This document shows positions 23,680 through 32,353 of a stretch of DNA of 44,461 nucleotides, one piece after another. The position numbers were made by a program, and so were the translations under genes. Source of the stretch: Puia dinghuensis (GTDB taxonomy: Bacteria; Bacteroidota; Bacteroidia; Chitinophagales; Chitinophagaceae). The notes beneath the pieces are model-generated. The model was not told where the DNA came from and searched no databases. It worked only from the letters and a program-made list of their open reading frames with translations. How positions within the stretch are numbered: the first letter of the stretch is position 1; the number at the start of each line of letters is the position of its first letter. The DNA lies in assembly GCA_026225275.1 (NCBI GenBank), contig JAMFSL010000235.1, forward strand, positions 1 to 44,461. The letters run 5' to 3'.

Positions 23680-24840
23680 ATGGCTGACGAGAAAAAACTA
23701 TTCAAGGTTACGATCGACAATATCACCATTGAGGTGGAGCCGGGGACGAGCATTTTGAATGCGGCCCGGAAGATTGGCGGGGATGTCGCTCCCCCCGCGA
23801 TGTGCTATTACACGACGTTGAAGGGTAGTGGCGGCAAATGCCGGACCTGCCTGGTGGAAGTGGCTGCCGGTTCGACGGCTGATCCACGGCCGATGCCCAA
23901 GCTGGTGGCCAGCTGCCGGACGAATGTCATGGATGGGATGGTCGTGAAGAACATCACCAGTGACAAGGTGATCGACGCCCGCAATGGCGTAGTCGAATTC
24001 CTGTTGATCAATCATCCGCTGGACTGTCCGATCTGCGATCAGGCGGGGGAATGTTCCCTGCAGGATCTGGGATATGAGCATGGGAAGGAGGGTACGCGCT
24101 ACGAATTTGCGCGGCGGACCTTCGAGAAGCATGATATGGGGCCTTATATTCAGCTGCATATGACTCGTTGCATCATGTGCTTTCGCTGCGTGTATGCGGC
24201 CGATCAACTGACGGAGAAAAGACAGCATGGCATTTTGGATCGCGGGGACCATGCGGAAATCGCTACCTACATTCAGAAATCGCTGGACCATGACTTTATC
24301 GGCAATATCATCGACGTTTGCCCGGTGGGCGCGTTAACGGATAAAACTTTCCGCTTTAAGAACCGCGTATGGTTCCTCAAGCCGGTGGATGCACATCGCA
24401 ACTGCAGCCATGCCAAGTGCAGCGGCAAGGTGACGTTGTGGTATCGGGGTGAAGAGGTCTTCCGCGTTACAGCGCGTAAGGACCAGTGGGGAGAGGTGAA
24501 GGATTTTATCTGCAATGAGTGCCGGTTTGAGAAAAAGGCGACGGCAGATTGGGAGATTGAAGGGCCTACGCTGGTGAGCCGGCATTCGGTGATCTCACAA
24601 GGGCATTATGTAGGGGTGGAGCGGCCGCAGGAGGTGTTGTATGATGTGTTGGATGGGCGGAAGCCGCAATTGCTGATGGATATTCACTCGGTGAGTGAAG
24701 TGGACAGGCCGGAGATTGATTTGTCCAAAATTAACGGGCCCGCGCATAGTACGGATTTTGAACCGCATGAGGCGAGGGGGTTGAATCCGACTTCACAGGC
24801 GGGGAATCCGTGGAATACGGGTAAACTGGAAAAGCAATAA
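23680..24840 (+). CDS. nuoG: NADH-quinone oxidoreductase subunit G, short form
   Basis: The 386-residue subunit carries several iron-sulfur clusters. [2Fe-2S] ligands are Cys42, Cys54, Cys57 and Cys79; the His-ligated cluster uses His112, Cys116, Cys119 and Cys125; the next [4Fe-4S] uses Cys164, Cys167, Cys170 and Cys214. A further set, Cys242, Cys247, Cys278 and Cys281, resembles the extra N7 cluster. The large molybdopterin-oxidoreductase-like domain of E. coli NuoG is absent; the frame ends cleanly after a hydrophilic tail, which I take to be normal for this phylum. About 30 bases separate it from nuoH. Confidence 0.93.
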   Translation: MADEKKLFKVTIDNITIEVEPGTSILNAARKIGGDVAPPAMCYYTTLKGSGGKCRTCLVEVAAGSTADPRPMPKLVASCRTNVMDGMVVKNITSDKVIDARNGVVEFLLINHPLDCPICDQAGECSLQDLGYEHGKEGTRYEFARRTFEKHDMGPYIQLHMTRCIMCFRCVYAADQLTEKRQHGILDRGDHAEIATYIQKSLDHDFIGNIIDVCPVGALTDKTFRFKNRVWFLKPVDAHRNCSHAKCSGKVTLWYRGEEVFRVTARKDQWGEVKDFICNECRFEKKATADWEIEGPTLVSRHSVISQGHYVGVERPQEVLYDVLDGRKPQLLMDIHSVSEVDRPEIDLSKINGPAHSTDFEPHEARGLNPTSQAGNPWNTGKLEKQ

Positions 24841-24867
24841 ACACAGACAGATTATAAATCACCAATA

Positions 24868-25938
24868 ATGTATCTGAATTTACTGGCTATTGATTTGTTC
24901 TTACTGGCGGAGAAAGCTGTCCTGATCCTGATTGTCATCAGCGTCTCGTTGCTGGTAGCCATGTATGAGACCTGGGGGGAACGGAAGGTAGCGGCGTTCA
25001 TGCAGGATCGGCGAGGCCCTAACCGGGCGGGGCCGGGTGGACTTTTTCAGCCGTTGGCTGATGGATTGAAACTGTTCGCGAAGGAAGAGATTATCCCGAC
25101 GTCTTCGAACCGGCTATTGTTCATACTCGGCCCGGGGCTTGCGATGCTAACGGCCATGATGACGAGTGCGGTAGTACCGTGGAGTAGTCATTTCAATATG
25201 TTTGGCCGGCATGTCTCGATGCAGATCGCCGATGTCAATATCGGTATCCTCTATATTTTCGGTGTCGTGAGCATGGGTGTTTATGGGGTGATGATCGGCG
25301 GCTGGGCTTCGAATAACAAATTCTCGCTGCTGGCGGCGGTTCGCGGGGCCTCGCAAATCATCTCTTATGAACTGGCGATGGGACTATCGATCATTTCCCT
25401 GCTGATGGTCACCGGAAGTCTGAGTCTGCGGACGATTGTCGAGCAACAGCATATCGGCCACTATTATATCTTGCTGCAACCGCTGGGCTTCCTGATCTTT
25501 CTGGTCTGCTCCTTTGCGGAGTGTAACCGAACTCCGTTCGATCTCTCTGAAGCAGATAATGAGCTGAACATGGGCTTTCACCTGGAATATTCCTCGATGA
25601 AGCTGGGTTTTTACCTCTTCTCCGAATATGTGAATGTTTTTATCAGCAGTGCGGTAATGGCGACGTTGTATTTCGGCGGATTTGATATTCCTTTCGTGAA
25701 CAGTACGTGGCTGGCGGACCATTGGGGACAGAATGCATTGGCGGGGCTGCAGATCGTGAGCTTTTTTGTGAAGATTGTGGCCTTTATCTTCTTTTTCATG
25801 TGGGTTCGGTGGACGATCCCTCGATTCCGCTATGACCAGCTGATGAATCTGGGATGGAAGATCATGATACCGCTGGCGTTGATCAATATGGTGGTGACGG
25901 GTTTCATCGTGTTGTTGCACCTTTATGGGTGGCGGTAA
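24868..25938 (+). CDS. nuoH: NADH-quinone oxidoreductase subunit H
   Basis: The 356-residue membrane subunit, with about eight helices, links the quinone cavity to the proton-pumping arm. Signatures are ERKVAAFMQDRRGPNRAGPGG (about residues 39-59), RGASQIISYELAMGLS and AECNRTPFDLSEADNELNMGFHLEYSSMK. The length is normal. Its stop codon lies in the left arm of a perfect eight-base-pair hairpin that starts the third intergenic repeat. Confidence 0.96.
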   Translation: MYLNLLAIDLFLLAEKAVLILIVISVSLLVAMYETWGERKVAAFMQDRRGPNRAGPGGLFQPLADGLKLFAKEEIIPTSSNRLLFILGPGLAMLTAMMTSAVVPWSSHFNMFGRHVSMQIADVNIGILYIFGVVSMGVYGVMIGGWASNNKFSLLAAVRGASQIISYELAMGLSIISLLMVTGSLSLRTIVEQQHIGHYYILLQPLGFLIFLVCSFAECNRTPFDLSEADNELNMGFHLEYSSMKLGFYLFSEYVNVFISSAVMATLYFGGFDIPFVNSTWLADHWGQNALAGLQIVSFFVKIVAFIFFFMWVRWTIPRFRYDQLMNLGWKIMIPLALINMVVTGFIVLLHLYGWR

Positions 25939-26012
25939 CGCCGGGACGGCGTTACGCGTCACGAAGTGACGCAGACATAGGCGGTGGAGGCCGCAAAGCG
26001 GCCGGAAGAGAT
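25935..26012 (+). repeat. Double-hairpin intergenic repeat, copy 3, with an extra hairpin (nuoH-nuoI gap)
   Basis: A perfect GTAACGCC / GGCGTTAC hairpin (25935-25955) contains the nuoH stop. Directly after it is hairpin 1, GCGTCAC / GTGACGC around GAA (25956-25972). The linker AGACATAGGCGG follows, then hairpin 2, GGCCGC / GCGGCC around AAA (25989-26003), then GGAAGAGA. The linker shares AGACATAGGC with copy 2. Confidence 0.8.
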
Positions 26013-26089
26013 AAGGCTGAGAGCTAGAGAGTGAATTTGGTGAATTGGGAAGAGAAAAATATTTTTGCGAACGTTTATAAAAACTGATT

Positions 26090-26641
26090 ATGCAATCTTT
26101 AACGAGCAGGGCTAAAGCTGTGGACCGCAAGCCGATGACGATGTGGGAGAAGATGTATATACCGGCCATTGCCAAGGGCATGTCGATTACTTTTGGGCAT
26201 ATGTTCAAGAAGAAGCCGACGGTCAATTACCCGGAGAAGACCCGGCCTTTCAGTCCCGTGTTTCGCGGGTTGCATGTGTTGAACCGGGACGAGGAGGGGC
26301 GCGAGCGTTGCACTGCCTGTGGGTTGTGCGCTGTAGCCTGTCCTGCCGAGGCGATCACCATGGAAGGCGCCGAGCGCCTGCCGGGGGAAGAAAATGTTTA
26401 CCGCGAAGAGAAATATGCCGCCAAATACGAGATCAATATGTTGCGGTGTATTTTCTGCGGATTGTGTGAGGAGGCGTGTCCGAAGGATGCTATTTATCTG
26501 TCGGAGACGTTCGCGCCGTCAAATTATACGCGGAAGGGGTTTATTTATGGGAAAGAGGAACTGTTGATCCCTGATCCGGTTACGGATCCTCAAGGCTTTG
26601 CGAAGGCTAGAGGTGAACATCAGCCTACGACAGCGAAATAG
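26090..26641 (+). CDS. nuoI: NADH-quinone oxidoreductase subunit I (8Fe ferredoxin type)
   Basis: The 183-residue subunit carries two [4Fe-4S] clusters. Ligands are Cys74, Cys77, Cys80 and Cys84 (CTACGLCAVAC) and Cys120, Cys123, Cys126 and Cys130 (CIFCGLCEEAC). An amphipathic N-terminal helix contacts the membrane arm. nuoJ starts 24 bases later. Confidence 0.96.
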   Translation: MQSLTSRAKAVDRKPMTMWEKMYIPAIAKGMSITFGHMFKKKPTVNYPEKTRPFSPVFRGLHVLNRDEEGRERCTACGLCAVACPAEAITMEGAERLPGEENVYREEKYAAKYEINMLRCIFCGLCEEACPKDAIYLSETFAPSNYTRKGFIYGKEELLIPDPVTDPQGFAKARGEHQPTTAK

Positions 26642-26665
26642 ATAAATTTTTATAACAACTGCTCC

Positions 26666-27166
26666 ATGGGTATTACGCAAGTTTTGTTCTGGTTTTTAAG
26701 TATCATGGCGATTCTCAGCGCCATCCTGGTGGTGATCAGCAAGAACCCGGTGCATAGTGTATTGTGGCTGATCGTCGTGTTTGTCGCCATTTCCGGCCAT
26801 TATATTTTACTGAACGCCCAGTTCCTGGCGATTGTCAATCTGATCGTGTATGCGGGGGCTATTATGGTGTTGTTCCTGTTCGTGTTTATGCTGATGAATC
26901 TGAATTCGGAGACGGAGCCGCAGAAGAACCGCTGGCTGAAGATTGCCGGGGTGATTGCGGGGGGGGCGCTGCTGCTGGTGATGGTGGCGGCGTTAAAGCG
27001 TGCGGATCTGAAGACGCAAGTGGCGCAGATGAATACGGGGGACATCGGGTTGATCCACAATTTGGGGATGGCTCTTTTCCATGATTATGTCATTCCTTTT
27101 GAGATCAGTAGCGTGCTGTTTCTGAGCGCGATGGTTGGGGTGGTCGTGATCGGGAAGAAAGATTAA
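26666..27166 (+). CDS. nuoJ: NADH-quinone oxidoreductase subunit J
   Basis: The 166-residue membrane subunit has five predicted helices, including the conserved [31 protein letters not shown], which carries the pi-bulge region of this subunit. It lies between nuoI and nuoK in the standard order. Confidence 0.94.
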   Translation: MGITQVLFWFLSIMAILSAILVVISKNPVHSVLWLIVVFVAISGHYILLNAQFLAIVNLIVYAGAIMVLFLFVFMLMNLNSETEPQKNRWLKIAGVIAGGALLLVMVAALKRADLKTQVAQMNTGDIGLIHNLGMALFHDYVIPFEISSVLFLSAMVGVVVIGKKD

Positions 27167-27180
27167 TTTCATACAATTTT

Positions 27181-27510
27181 ATGCCGATAAATTATTACAT
27201 TTTTCTTGCTGTGACGCTGTTCTGCATCGGGGTAGCCGGGGTGTTGACGCGTCGCAATGCGATCATCATTTTCATGTGTGTGGAGTTGATGCTGAATGCA
27301 GTGAACTTGCTGCTGGTGGCGTTTTCGAAGATGCAATTCAATATGGTGGGGAAGATACATCCGCAGGCGGGGATCGATGCGCAGATCTTCGTGTTTTTTA
27401 TTATGGTGGTGGCGGCGGCGGAGGTGAGCGTGGGGCTGGCTGTCATTGTCATGATGTACAGGAATACGCACTCGATAGATGTGAACTTTTTGAATAGATT
27501 AAAACATTAA
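27181..27510 (+). CDS. nuoK: NADH-quinone oxidoreductase subunit K
   Basis: The 109-residue, three-helix subunit contains the conserved acidic helices [16 protein letters not shown] and [22 protein letters not shown], each with a glutamate needed for proton coupling. The start is 14 bases after nuoJ, and nuoL begins 28 bases downstream. Confidence 0.95.
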   Translation: MPINYYIFLAVTLFCIGVAGVLTRRNAIIIFMCVELMLNAVNLLLVAFSKMQFNMVGKIHPQAGIDAQIFVFFIMVVAAAEVSVGLAVIVMMYRNTHSIDVNFLNRLKH

Positions 27511-27538
27511 GTTTTAATACAGTCGAAACAAAGATATT

Positions 27539-29452
27539 ATGGCAAATTTAGTTTGGTTGGTCCCGGTTTTGCCGCTTGTCGGATTTCTACTGACCGGCCT
27601 TTTCAGGAATTATCTGTCCAAGGGACTGACGAGTATGATTGGCTGCGGGATGATCCTGGCGGCCTTTGTCGTGAGCCTCCTGATCTTCGGGGAGATCCGG
27701 CAGGCGGGCGCCCAAGCGGTGACGGTGACGCTGTTCGACTTTATCAGCGTAGGAAAGTTGTCGATACCGTTTGCGTTTCTTGTGGACCAGCTATCGGTGC
27801 TTTTCCTGTTGATCATTACGGGCGTAGGTTTTCTGATCCATCTGTATTCGACTTCCTATATGCATGAAGAGGAAGCTCCGCAGTTCGCGCGGTATTTTTC
27901 GTATCTCAATTTATTTGTGTTCTCGATGCTGCTGCTGGTGCTGGGTTCGAACTTCGTGATCCTGTTTATCGGCTGGGAAGGCGTAGGGCTCTGCTCGTAC
28001 CTGCTGATCGGCTACTGGTTTAAGAACCTGGAGTTTGGGAATGCGGCTAAGAAGGCCTTTATCATGAACCGGATCGGGGACCTGGGTTTTCTGATCGCGA
28101 TCTTTTTGATGATCAATAAATTCGGGAGTGTCGACTTTTCGGAAGTCTTTTCGAAGGCGCCGGGTACGGCTGTAGGCTACCTGACGGCTATTACGATGTT
28201 GCTGTTCGTAGGTGCTACGGGCAAATCGGCACAGATCCCCCTGTATACCTGGCTACCGGATGCCATGGCAGGTCCCACCCCGGTGTCCGCACTGATCCAT
28301 GCCGCGACGATGGTGACCGCCGGTATCTATATGATCGCCCGCAGCCATGTGCTGTATGACCTGACGCCCGTCACGCAGACGGTGGTCGCGGTGATCGGGC
28401 TGGCGACGGCGCTGCTGGCGGCGACGATTGCGCTGAAACAAAACGACATTAAAAAAGTGCTGGCCTACTCTACTGTGAGCCAGCTGGGATATATGTTCCT
28501 TGGGTTAGGCGTTGGCGCCTACACCGGGGCCGTTTTTCACGTCATGACACACGCTTTTTTCAAAGCCTTGTTATTCCTCGGCGCCGGATCGGTGATCCAT
28601 GCGATGGGCGGGGAGCAGGATATCCGCAAGATGGGCGGACTGCGCAAGGCGCTGCCGGTGACTTCTATCACCTTTCTGTTAGGTTGTATCGCTATCGCGG
28701 GGATACCACCTTTCTCCGGCTTCTTTTCCAAAGATGAGATCTTGTCGGCCGCTTATGGTAAGAGCCCGGTTTATTATGCTATCGGAGTCTTTACCGCTTT
28801 GCTGACGGCCTTTTACATGTTCCGGTTGTATGCTACTACTTTTATGGGCAGCTTCCGGGGAACGCATGACCAGGAGCACCACTTACATGAGAGCCCGCCC
28901 GCGATGACCATCCCGCTGATGGTGCTGGCGACGCTGGCGGTGGTAGCGGGATTTCTGGGGATACCGGATGTGATGGCGCCAAATGCGCACTTGCTGGGAA
29001 ACTATCTATCTCCTGTTTTCGCGGATGTCAATTCCGGGGGGATACCGGGGGATACGGCGTCCGGTGCAGAGCTTAGCCGTGTGGCGGAATGGGGGTTAAT
29101 GGGGGTGTCGGTGCTGCTGGCGTTGATCGGAACGTTTGTGGCGGTGTCGCGCTTTAGCAAGAAGCCTGAGTTGGGTGAACCGACGGGCTTTGGCAAGGTG
29201 CTGGCTAATAAGTGGTATGTCGACGAATTTTATAATGCAATCATCGTGAGGCCGCTGGGATTACTGGCGACGTTCCTTGTCTTTTTTGAGAAGAACGTTA
29301 TTGATGCGATTGTGAATGGGGTGGGGAAACTTGTGCAGTACGGGAGCAGGCAACTTCGGTTGATACAGAGTGGGCAGGTAGGAGGATATGTGTTATTGAT
29401 GGTGGTGGGTATCATCGTGCTTTTTTTAGTGGAACTTTTTATTAAGAAATAA
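27539..29452 (+). CDS. nuoL: NADH-quinone oxidoreductase subunit L
   Basis: The 637-residue antiporter-like proton-pumping subunit has about 15 helices. Conserved parts include FIGWEGVGLCSYLLIGYW (the key Glu of helix 5), SAQIPLYTWLPDAMAGPTPVSALIHAATMVTAGIYMIAR and ALKQNDIKKVLAYSTVSQLGYM. A long lateral helix and final anchor helix follow at the C-terminus. nuoM begins five bases after its stop. Confidence 0.96.
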   Translation: MANLVWLVPVLPLVGFLLTGLFRNYLSKGLTSMIGCGMILAAFVVSLLIFGEIRQAGAQAVTVTLFDFISVGKLSIPFAFLVDQLSVLFLLIITGVGFLIHLYSTSYMHEEEAPQFARYFSYLNLFVFSMLLLVLGSNFVILFIGWEGVGLCSYLLIGYWFKNLEFGNAAKKAFIMNRIGDLGFLIAIFLMINKFGSVDFSEVFSKAPGTAVGYLTAITMLLFVGATGKSAQIPLYTWLPDAMAGPTPVSALIHAATMVTAGIYMIARSHVLYDLTPVTQTVVAVIGLATALLAATIALKQNDIKKVLAYSTVSQLGYMFLGLGVGAYTGAVFHVMTHAFFKALLFLGAGSVIHAMGGEQDIRKMGGLRKALPVTSITFLLGCIAIAGIPPFSGFFSKDEILSAAYGKSPVYYAIGVFTALLTAFYMFRLYATTFMGSFRGTHDQEHHLHESPPAMTIPLMVLATLAVVAGFLGIPDVMAPNAHLLGNYLSPVFADVNSGGIPGDTASGAELSRVAEWGLMGVSVLLALIGTFVAVSRFSKKPELGEPTGFGKVLANKWYVDEFYNAIIVRPLGLLATFLVFFEKNVIDAIVNGVGKLVQYGSRQLRLIQSGQVGGYVLLMVVGIIVLFLVELFIKK

Positions 29453-29456
29453 TATT

Positions 29457-30929
29457 ATGATTCCTGTTTTACTGATTCTTATTCCGTTGGTTACGGGACT
29501 GGTCGGCTTCTTTTTGAAGAGTGTGACCGGAGCTAAGAACTGGTCATTGTTCTCTTCGCTGGTGACGCTGGTCATTTCGCTTTGGGCGCTGACCCTGGCG
29601 AAGGATAGTGAGCTGCTGCATACGGATGTGGCGTGGCTGCCTGACCTGGGAAGCCGGTTTTCGGTAGGGATGGACGGGTTGTCGACGATCCTGTCGCTAT
29701 TGACAGCGGTATCGTTTCCGCTAATTTTTGTAGCCACGTGGCGGGATGAGTATCGGGGCAAGTCCTGGAATTTTTATGCTCTCATGTTACTCTCTCAGGC
29801 CGGGTTGATGGGGGTTTTTCTGGCGACAGATGCCCTGCTCTTCTACTTCTTCTGGGAACTGGCGCTGATACCGGTCTATTTCCTGTGCAGTCAGTGGGGC
29901 GGTGAGCGGCGGATTGCGGTTACTTTCAAATTCTTTGTGTATACGTTCGTTGGCAGTTTGCTGATGCTGATCGGCCTGCTCTGGATCTATTCGAAGACGC
30001 CGGACCATTCGTTTTCGATGAAGTCTTTTTACGCTATGCGGTCGGTGATTTCAGCGAAGGATCAAGTCTGGTTGTTCTGGTTGTTATTTACCGCCTTCGC
30101 GATCAAGATGCCTATCTGGCCGTTGCACACCTGGCAGCCCGACACCTATGAGCAGTCGCCCAATGCCACTACGATGGTGTTGAGTGCGATCATGGTGAAG
30201 ATGGGGCTTTTTGGGGTGATCCGGTGGCTGGCGCCGGTTTTACCGGTGGGCACATGGGCCTGGGGTGATACTGTTTCGGGGGCGTGTATTATTGGAATGA
30301 TATACGCTTCGTTGGTGGCTATAAAGCAAGACGACCTCAAGCGGTTGATCGCGTATTCCTCTATCGCGCACGTCGGGTTGATGTGTCTGGCGATTTTCGC
30401 TACGACGGAGAGCGGGATGCAGGGGGTGATGATACAAATGTTCAACCACGGCATTAATATACTCGGGATGTGGATAGTCGTCGATCTGATCGAGCGGCAG
30501 ACGGGCACGCGGAAGATCTCGCAGTTGGGTGGGTTGGCGCAGACGGCGCCGGTGCTGGCGATCCTGCTGGTGGTGGTGGCGCTGGCGAATGTGGCGTTGC
30601 CGCTGACGAATGCCTTTATCGGGGAGTTCCTGCTGTTTAGCGGGGTCTTCACTTCTACGGCGACGCAGTTCGGCGTGGTGTTCACTGTGGTGGCGGGGTT
30701 GTCGATCATTCTGTCGGCGGTGTATACGCTGAATATGATCCAGCGGGTGTTTTATGGCTCGACGAATACGTTGACGGCGAAGGTGACGGATATCAGGTTG
30801 AATGAGAAGGTGGTGCTGGTGGCGATTGTGGGGTTGATCCTTTTTGTGGGGGTGTATCCGAAGCCGATGCTGGATTTGACGAAGGAGACGGCGGAGTTTA
30901 TTCTTTCTAAGATGAATTACAAGTTATAG
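29457..30929 (+). CDS. nuoM: NADH-quinone oxidoreductase subunit M
   Basis: The 490-residue antiporter-like subunit has about 14 helices, with FFWELALIPVYFLCSQWGG (key Glu), KMPIWPLHTWQPDTYEQSPNATTMVLSAIMVKMGLFGVIRW and IKQDDLKRLIAYSSIAHVGLM. The last approximately 250 bases are strikingly rich in G-ending codons. nuoN starts six bases downstream. Confidence 0.96.
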   Translation: MIPVLLILIPLVTGLVGFFLKSVTGAKNWSLFSSLVTLVISLWALTLAKDSELLHTDVAWLPDLGSRFSVGMDGLSTILSLLTAVSFPLIFVATWRDEYRGKSWNFYALMLLSQAGLMGVFLATDALLFYFFWELALIPVYFLCSQWGGERRIAVTFKFFVYTFVGSLLMLIGLLWIYSKTPDHSFSMKSFYAMRSVISAKDQVWLFWLLFTAFAIKMPIWPLHTWQPDTYEQSPNATTMVLSAIMVKMGLFGVIRWLAPVLPVGTWAWGDTVSGACIIGMIYASLVAIKQDDLKRLIAYSSIAHVGLMCLAIFATTESGMQGVMIQMFNHGINILGMWIVVDLIERQTGTRKISQLGGLAQTAPVLAILLVVVALANVALPLTNAFIGEFLLFSGVFTSTATQFGVVFTVVAGLSIILSAVYTLNMIQRVFYGSTNTLTAKVTDIRLNEKVVLVAIVGLILFVGVYPKPMLDLTKETAEFILSKMNYKL

Positions 30930-30934
30930 AAGAT

Positions 30935-32332
30935 ATGAATGCTATTATACTTTCGGCTGTTTGGGGAATCATCATGATGTTCAGCGGGATCGTGACGAAG
31001 AGCAAGACTGCGATCCGGAATACGGCGATCATAGGGCTGGCGCTGCTGTTGATCGGCAACTATGCGGATATGATGGGCTATCATCTGGTGACGATGGAGG
31101 TACATAAGATGTTGTACTTCGATACGTTTGGGTTATTGGGCAACAGTATTGCCTTTGCGAGCACGCTGTTGCTGGTCTTGCTGTCGGGCCGGGACATGGA
31201 GAAGGTGGGGCATAACCTGGCTGAATATTTTGCGTTGATCTTCTTTGTGCTGTGCGGGATTTCGCTGGTCACGACTTTTAATTCGCTGTTGATGCTGTTT
31301 CTCGGGATCGAGATCATCTCCATTCCTTTATATATCCTTACGGGGAGCGATAAGAAGAATCTGAAGAGTAATGAAGCGGCGCTGAAATATTTTTTGATGG
31401 GGAGTTTTTCGACGGGGTTGATGTTGCTGGGCATTGCCTTCTTATATGGGGCCAGTCCGATGGGCAGTTTTGCCGTCGACGAGTTGTGGACGGCCAAGCC
31501 ACAGGTATCGCCGTTGATGTTGTCGGGGATACTGCTGTTGCTGATCTCGATGTCTTTTAAGGTTTCGGCGGCTCCTTTTCACTTCTGGACGCCTGATGTT
31601 TATGACGGGGCGCCGACGGTGTTTACGAGCTTTATGGCGACCATCGTGAAGGTGTCCATTTTTGTGGGTTTCATCCGGCTTTTTGACGAGGGTTTCGGGC
31701 AGGGTGCGGCGCAATGGCAGATCTTTGTGGCTATCATTACGGCGGCGACCTTGTTTATCGGGAATATTACGGCGGTCTTTCAGCAAAGTGTGAAGCGGAT
31801 GCTGGCGTATTCTTCGATTGCGCAGGCTGGATTTATGTTGCTGGGGTTACTATCGCTGACGGGTATCGCCAAACAAGGCATTATCCTGTACGCTGCGGCT
31901 TACAGCCTGGCGACCATCGGGATCTTTGCGATCCTGCTGCGGATGAAGGACTATACGTTCGAGGGCTTCAATGGCCTGGCTAAACGGCAGCCGTTGTTGG
32001 CGGCCACCTGTACGATCTTTCTACTGTCGCTGGCGGGCATTCCCCTGACCGGCGGTTTCTTCGCTAAATATTACATGCTGATGTCTGTTGTCTCGACGGG
32101 TAAGTTCATGTGGCTGGCGATCTTCGCCGTTCTCTGTGCGGCGGTGAGCGCGTATTATTACTTCCGTGTGATCCAGGCGATGTATTTCAAGGACGGCGAA
32201 GGCGGGACTGAAGTTGAGCCCAGTGCGGGTTTCAAGGGGCTGCTGGTGTTGCTGGCGGCGCTGATCCTGGTGTTGGGCGTGTTTCCGCAGACGCTGCTGC
32301 ATCAACTGACGGAGATGATTTATACGTGGTAA
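30935..32332 (+). CDS. nuoN: NADH-quinone oxidoreductase subunit N
   Basis: The 465-residue antiporter-like subunit has conserved LGIEIISIPLYILTG, KVSAAPFHFWTPDVYDGAPTVFTSFMATIVKVSIFVGFIRL and FQQSVKRMLAYSSIAQAGFMLLG. It is the last gene of the nuo operon. No intrinsic terminator is seen in the 21 bases before the next permease gene, which may therefore be read through. Confidence 0.96.
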   Translation: MNAIILSAVWGIIMMFSGIVTKSKTAIRNTAIIGLALLLIGNYADMMGYHLVTMEVHKMLYFDTFGLLGNSIAFASTLLLVLLSGRDMEKVGHNLAEYFALIFFVLCGISLVTTFNSLLMLFLGIEIISIPLYILTGSDKKNLKSNEAALKYFLMGSFSTGLMLLGIAFLYGASPMGSFAVDELWTAKPQVSPLMLSGILLLLISMSFKVSAAPFHFWTPDVYDGAPTVFTSFMATIVKVSIFVGFIRLFDEGFGQGAAQWQIFVAIITAATLFIGNITAVFQQSVKRMLAYSSIAQAGFMLLGLLSLTGIAKQGIILYAAAYSLATIGIFAILLRMKDYTFEGFNGLAKRQPLLAATCTIFLLSLAGIPLTGGFFAKYYMLMSVVSTGKFMWLAIFAVLCAAVSAYYYFRVIQAMYFKDGEGGTEVEPSAGFKGLLVLLAALILVLGVFPQTLLHQLTEMIYTW

Positions 32333-32353
32333 AAGTCGTACATTAGGTGCGGC

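Noticed and set aside
23680-24840. NuoG as a truncated or frameshifted gene
   Set aside because: All iron-sulfur ligands are present, the frame ends cleanly before nuoH, and short NuoG without the molybdopterin-like domain is usual in this phylum.
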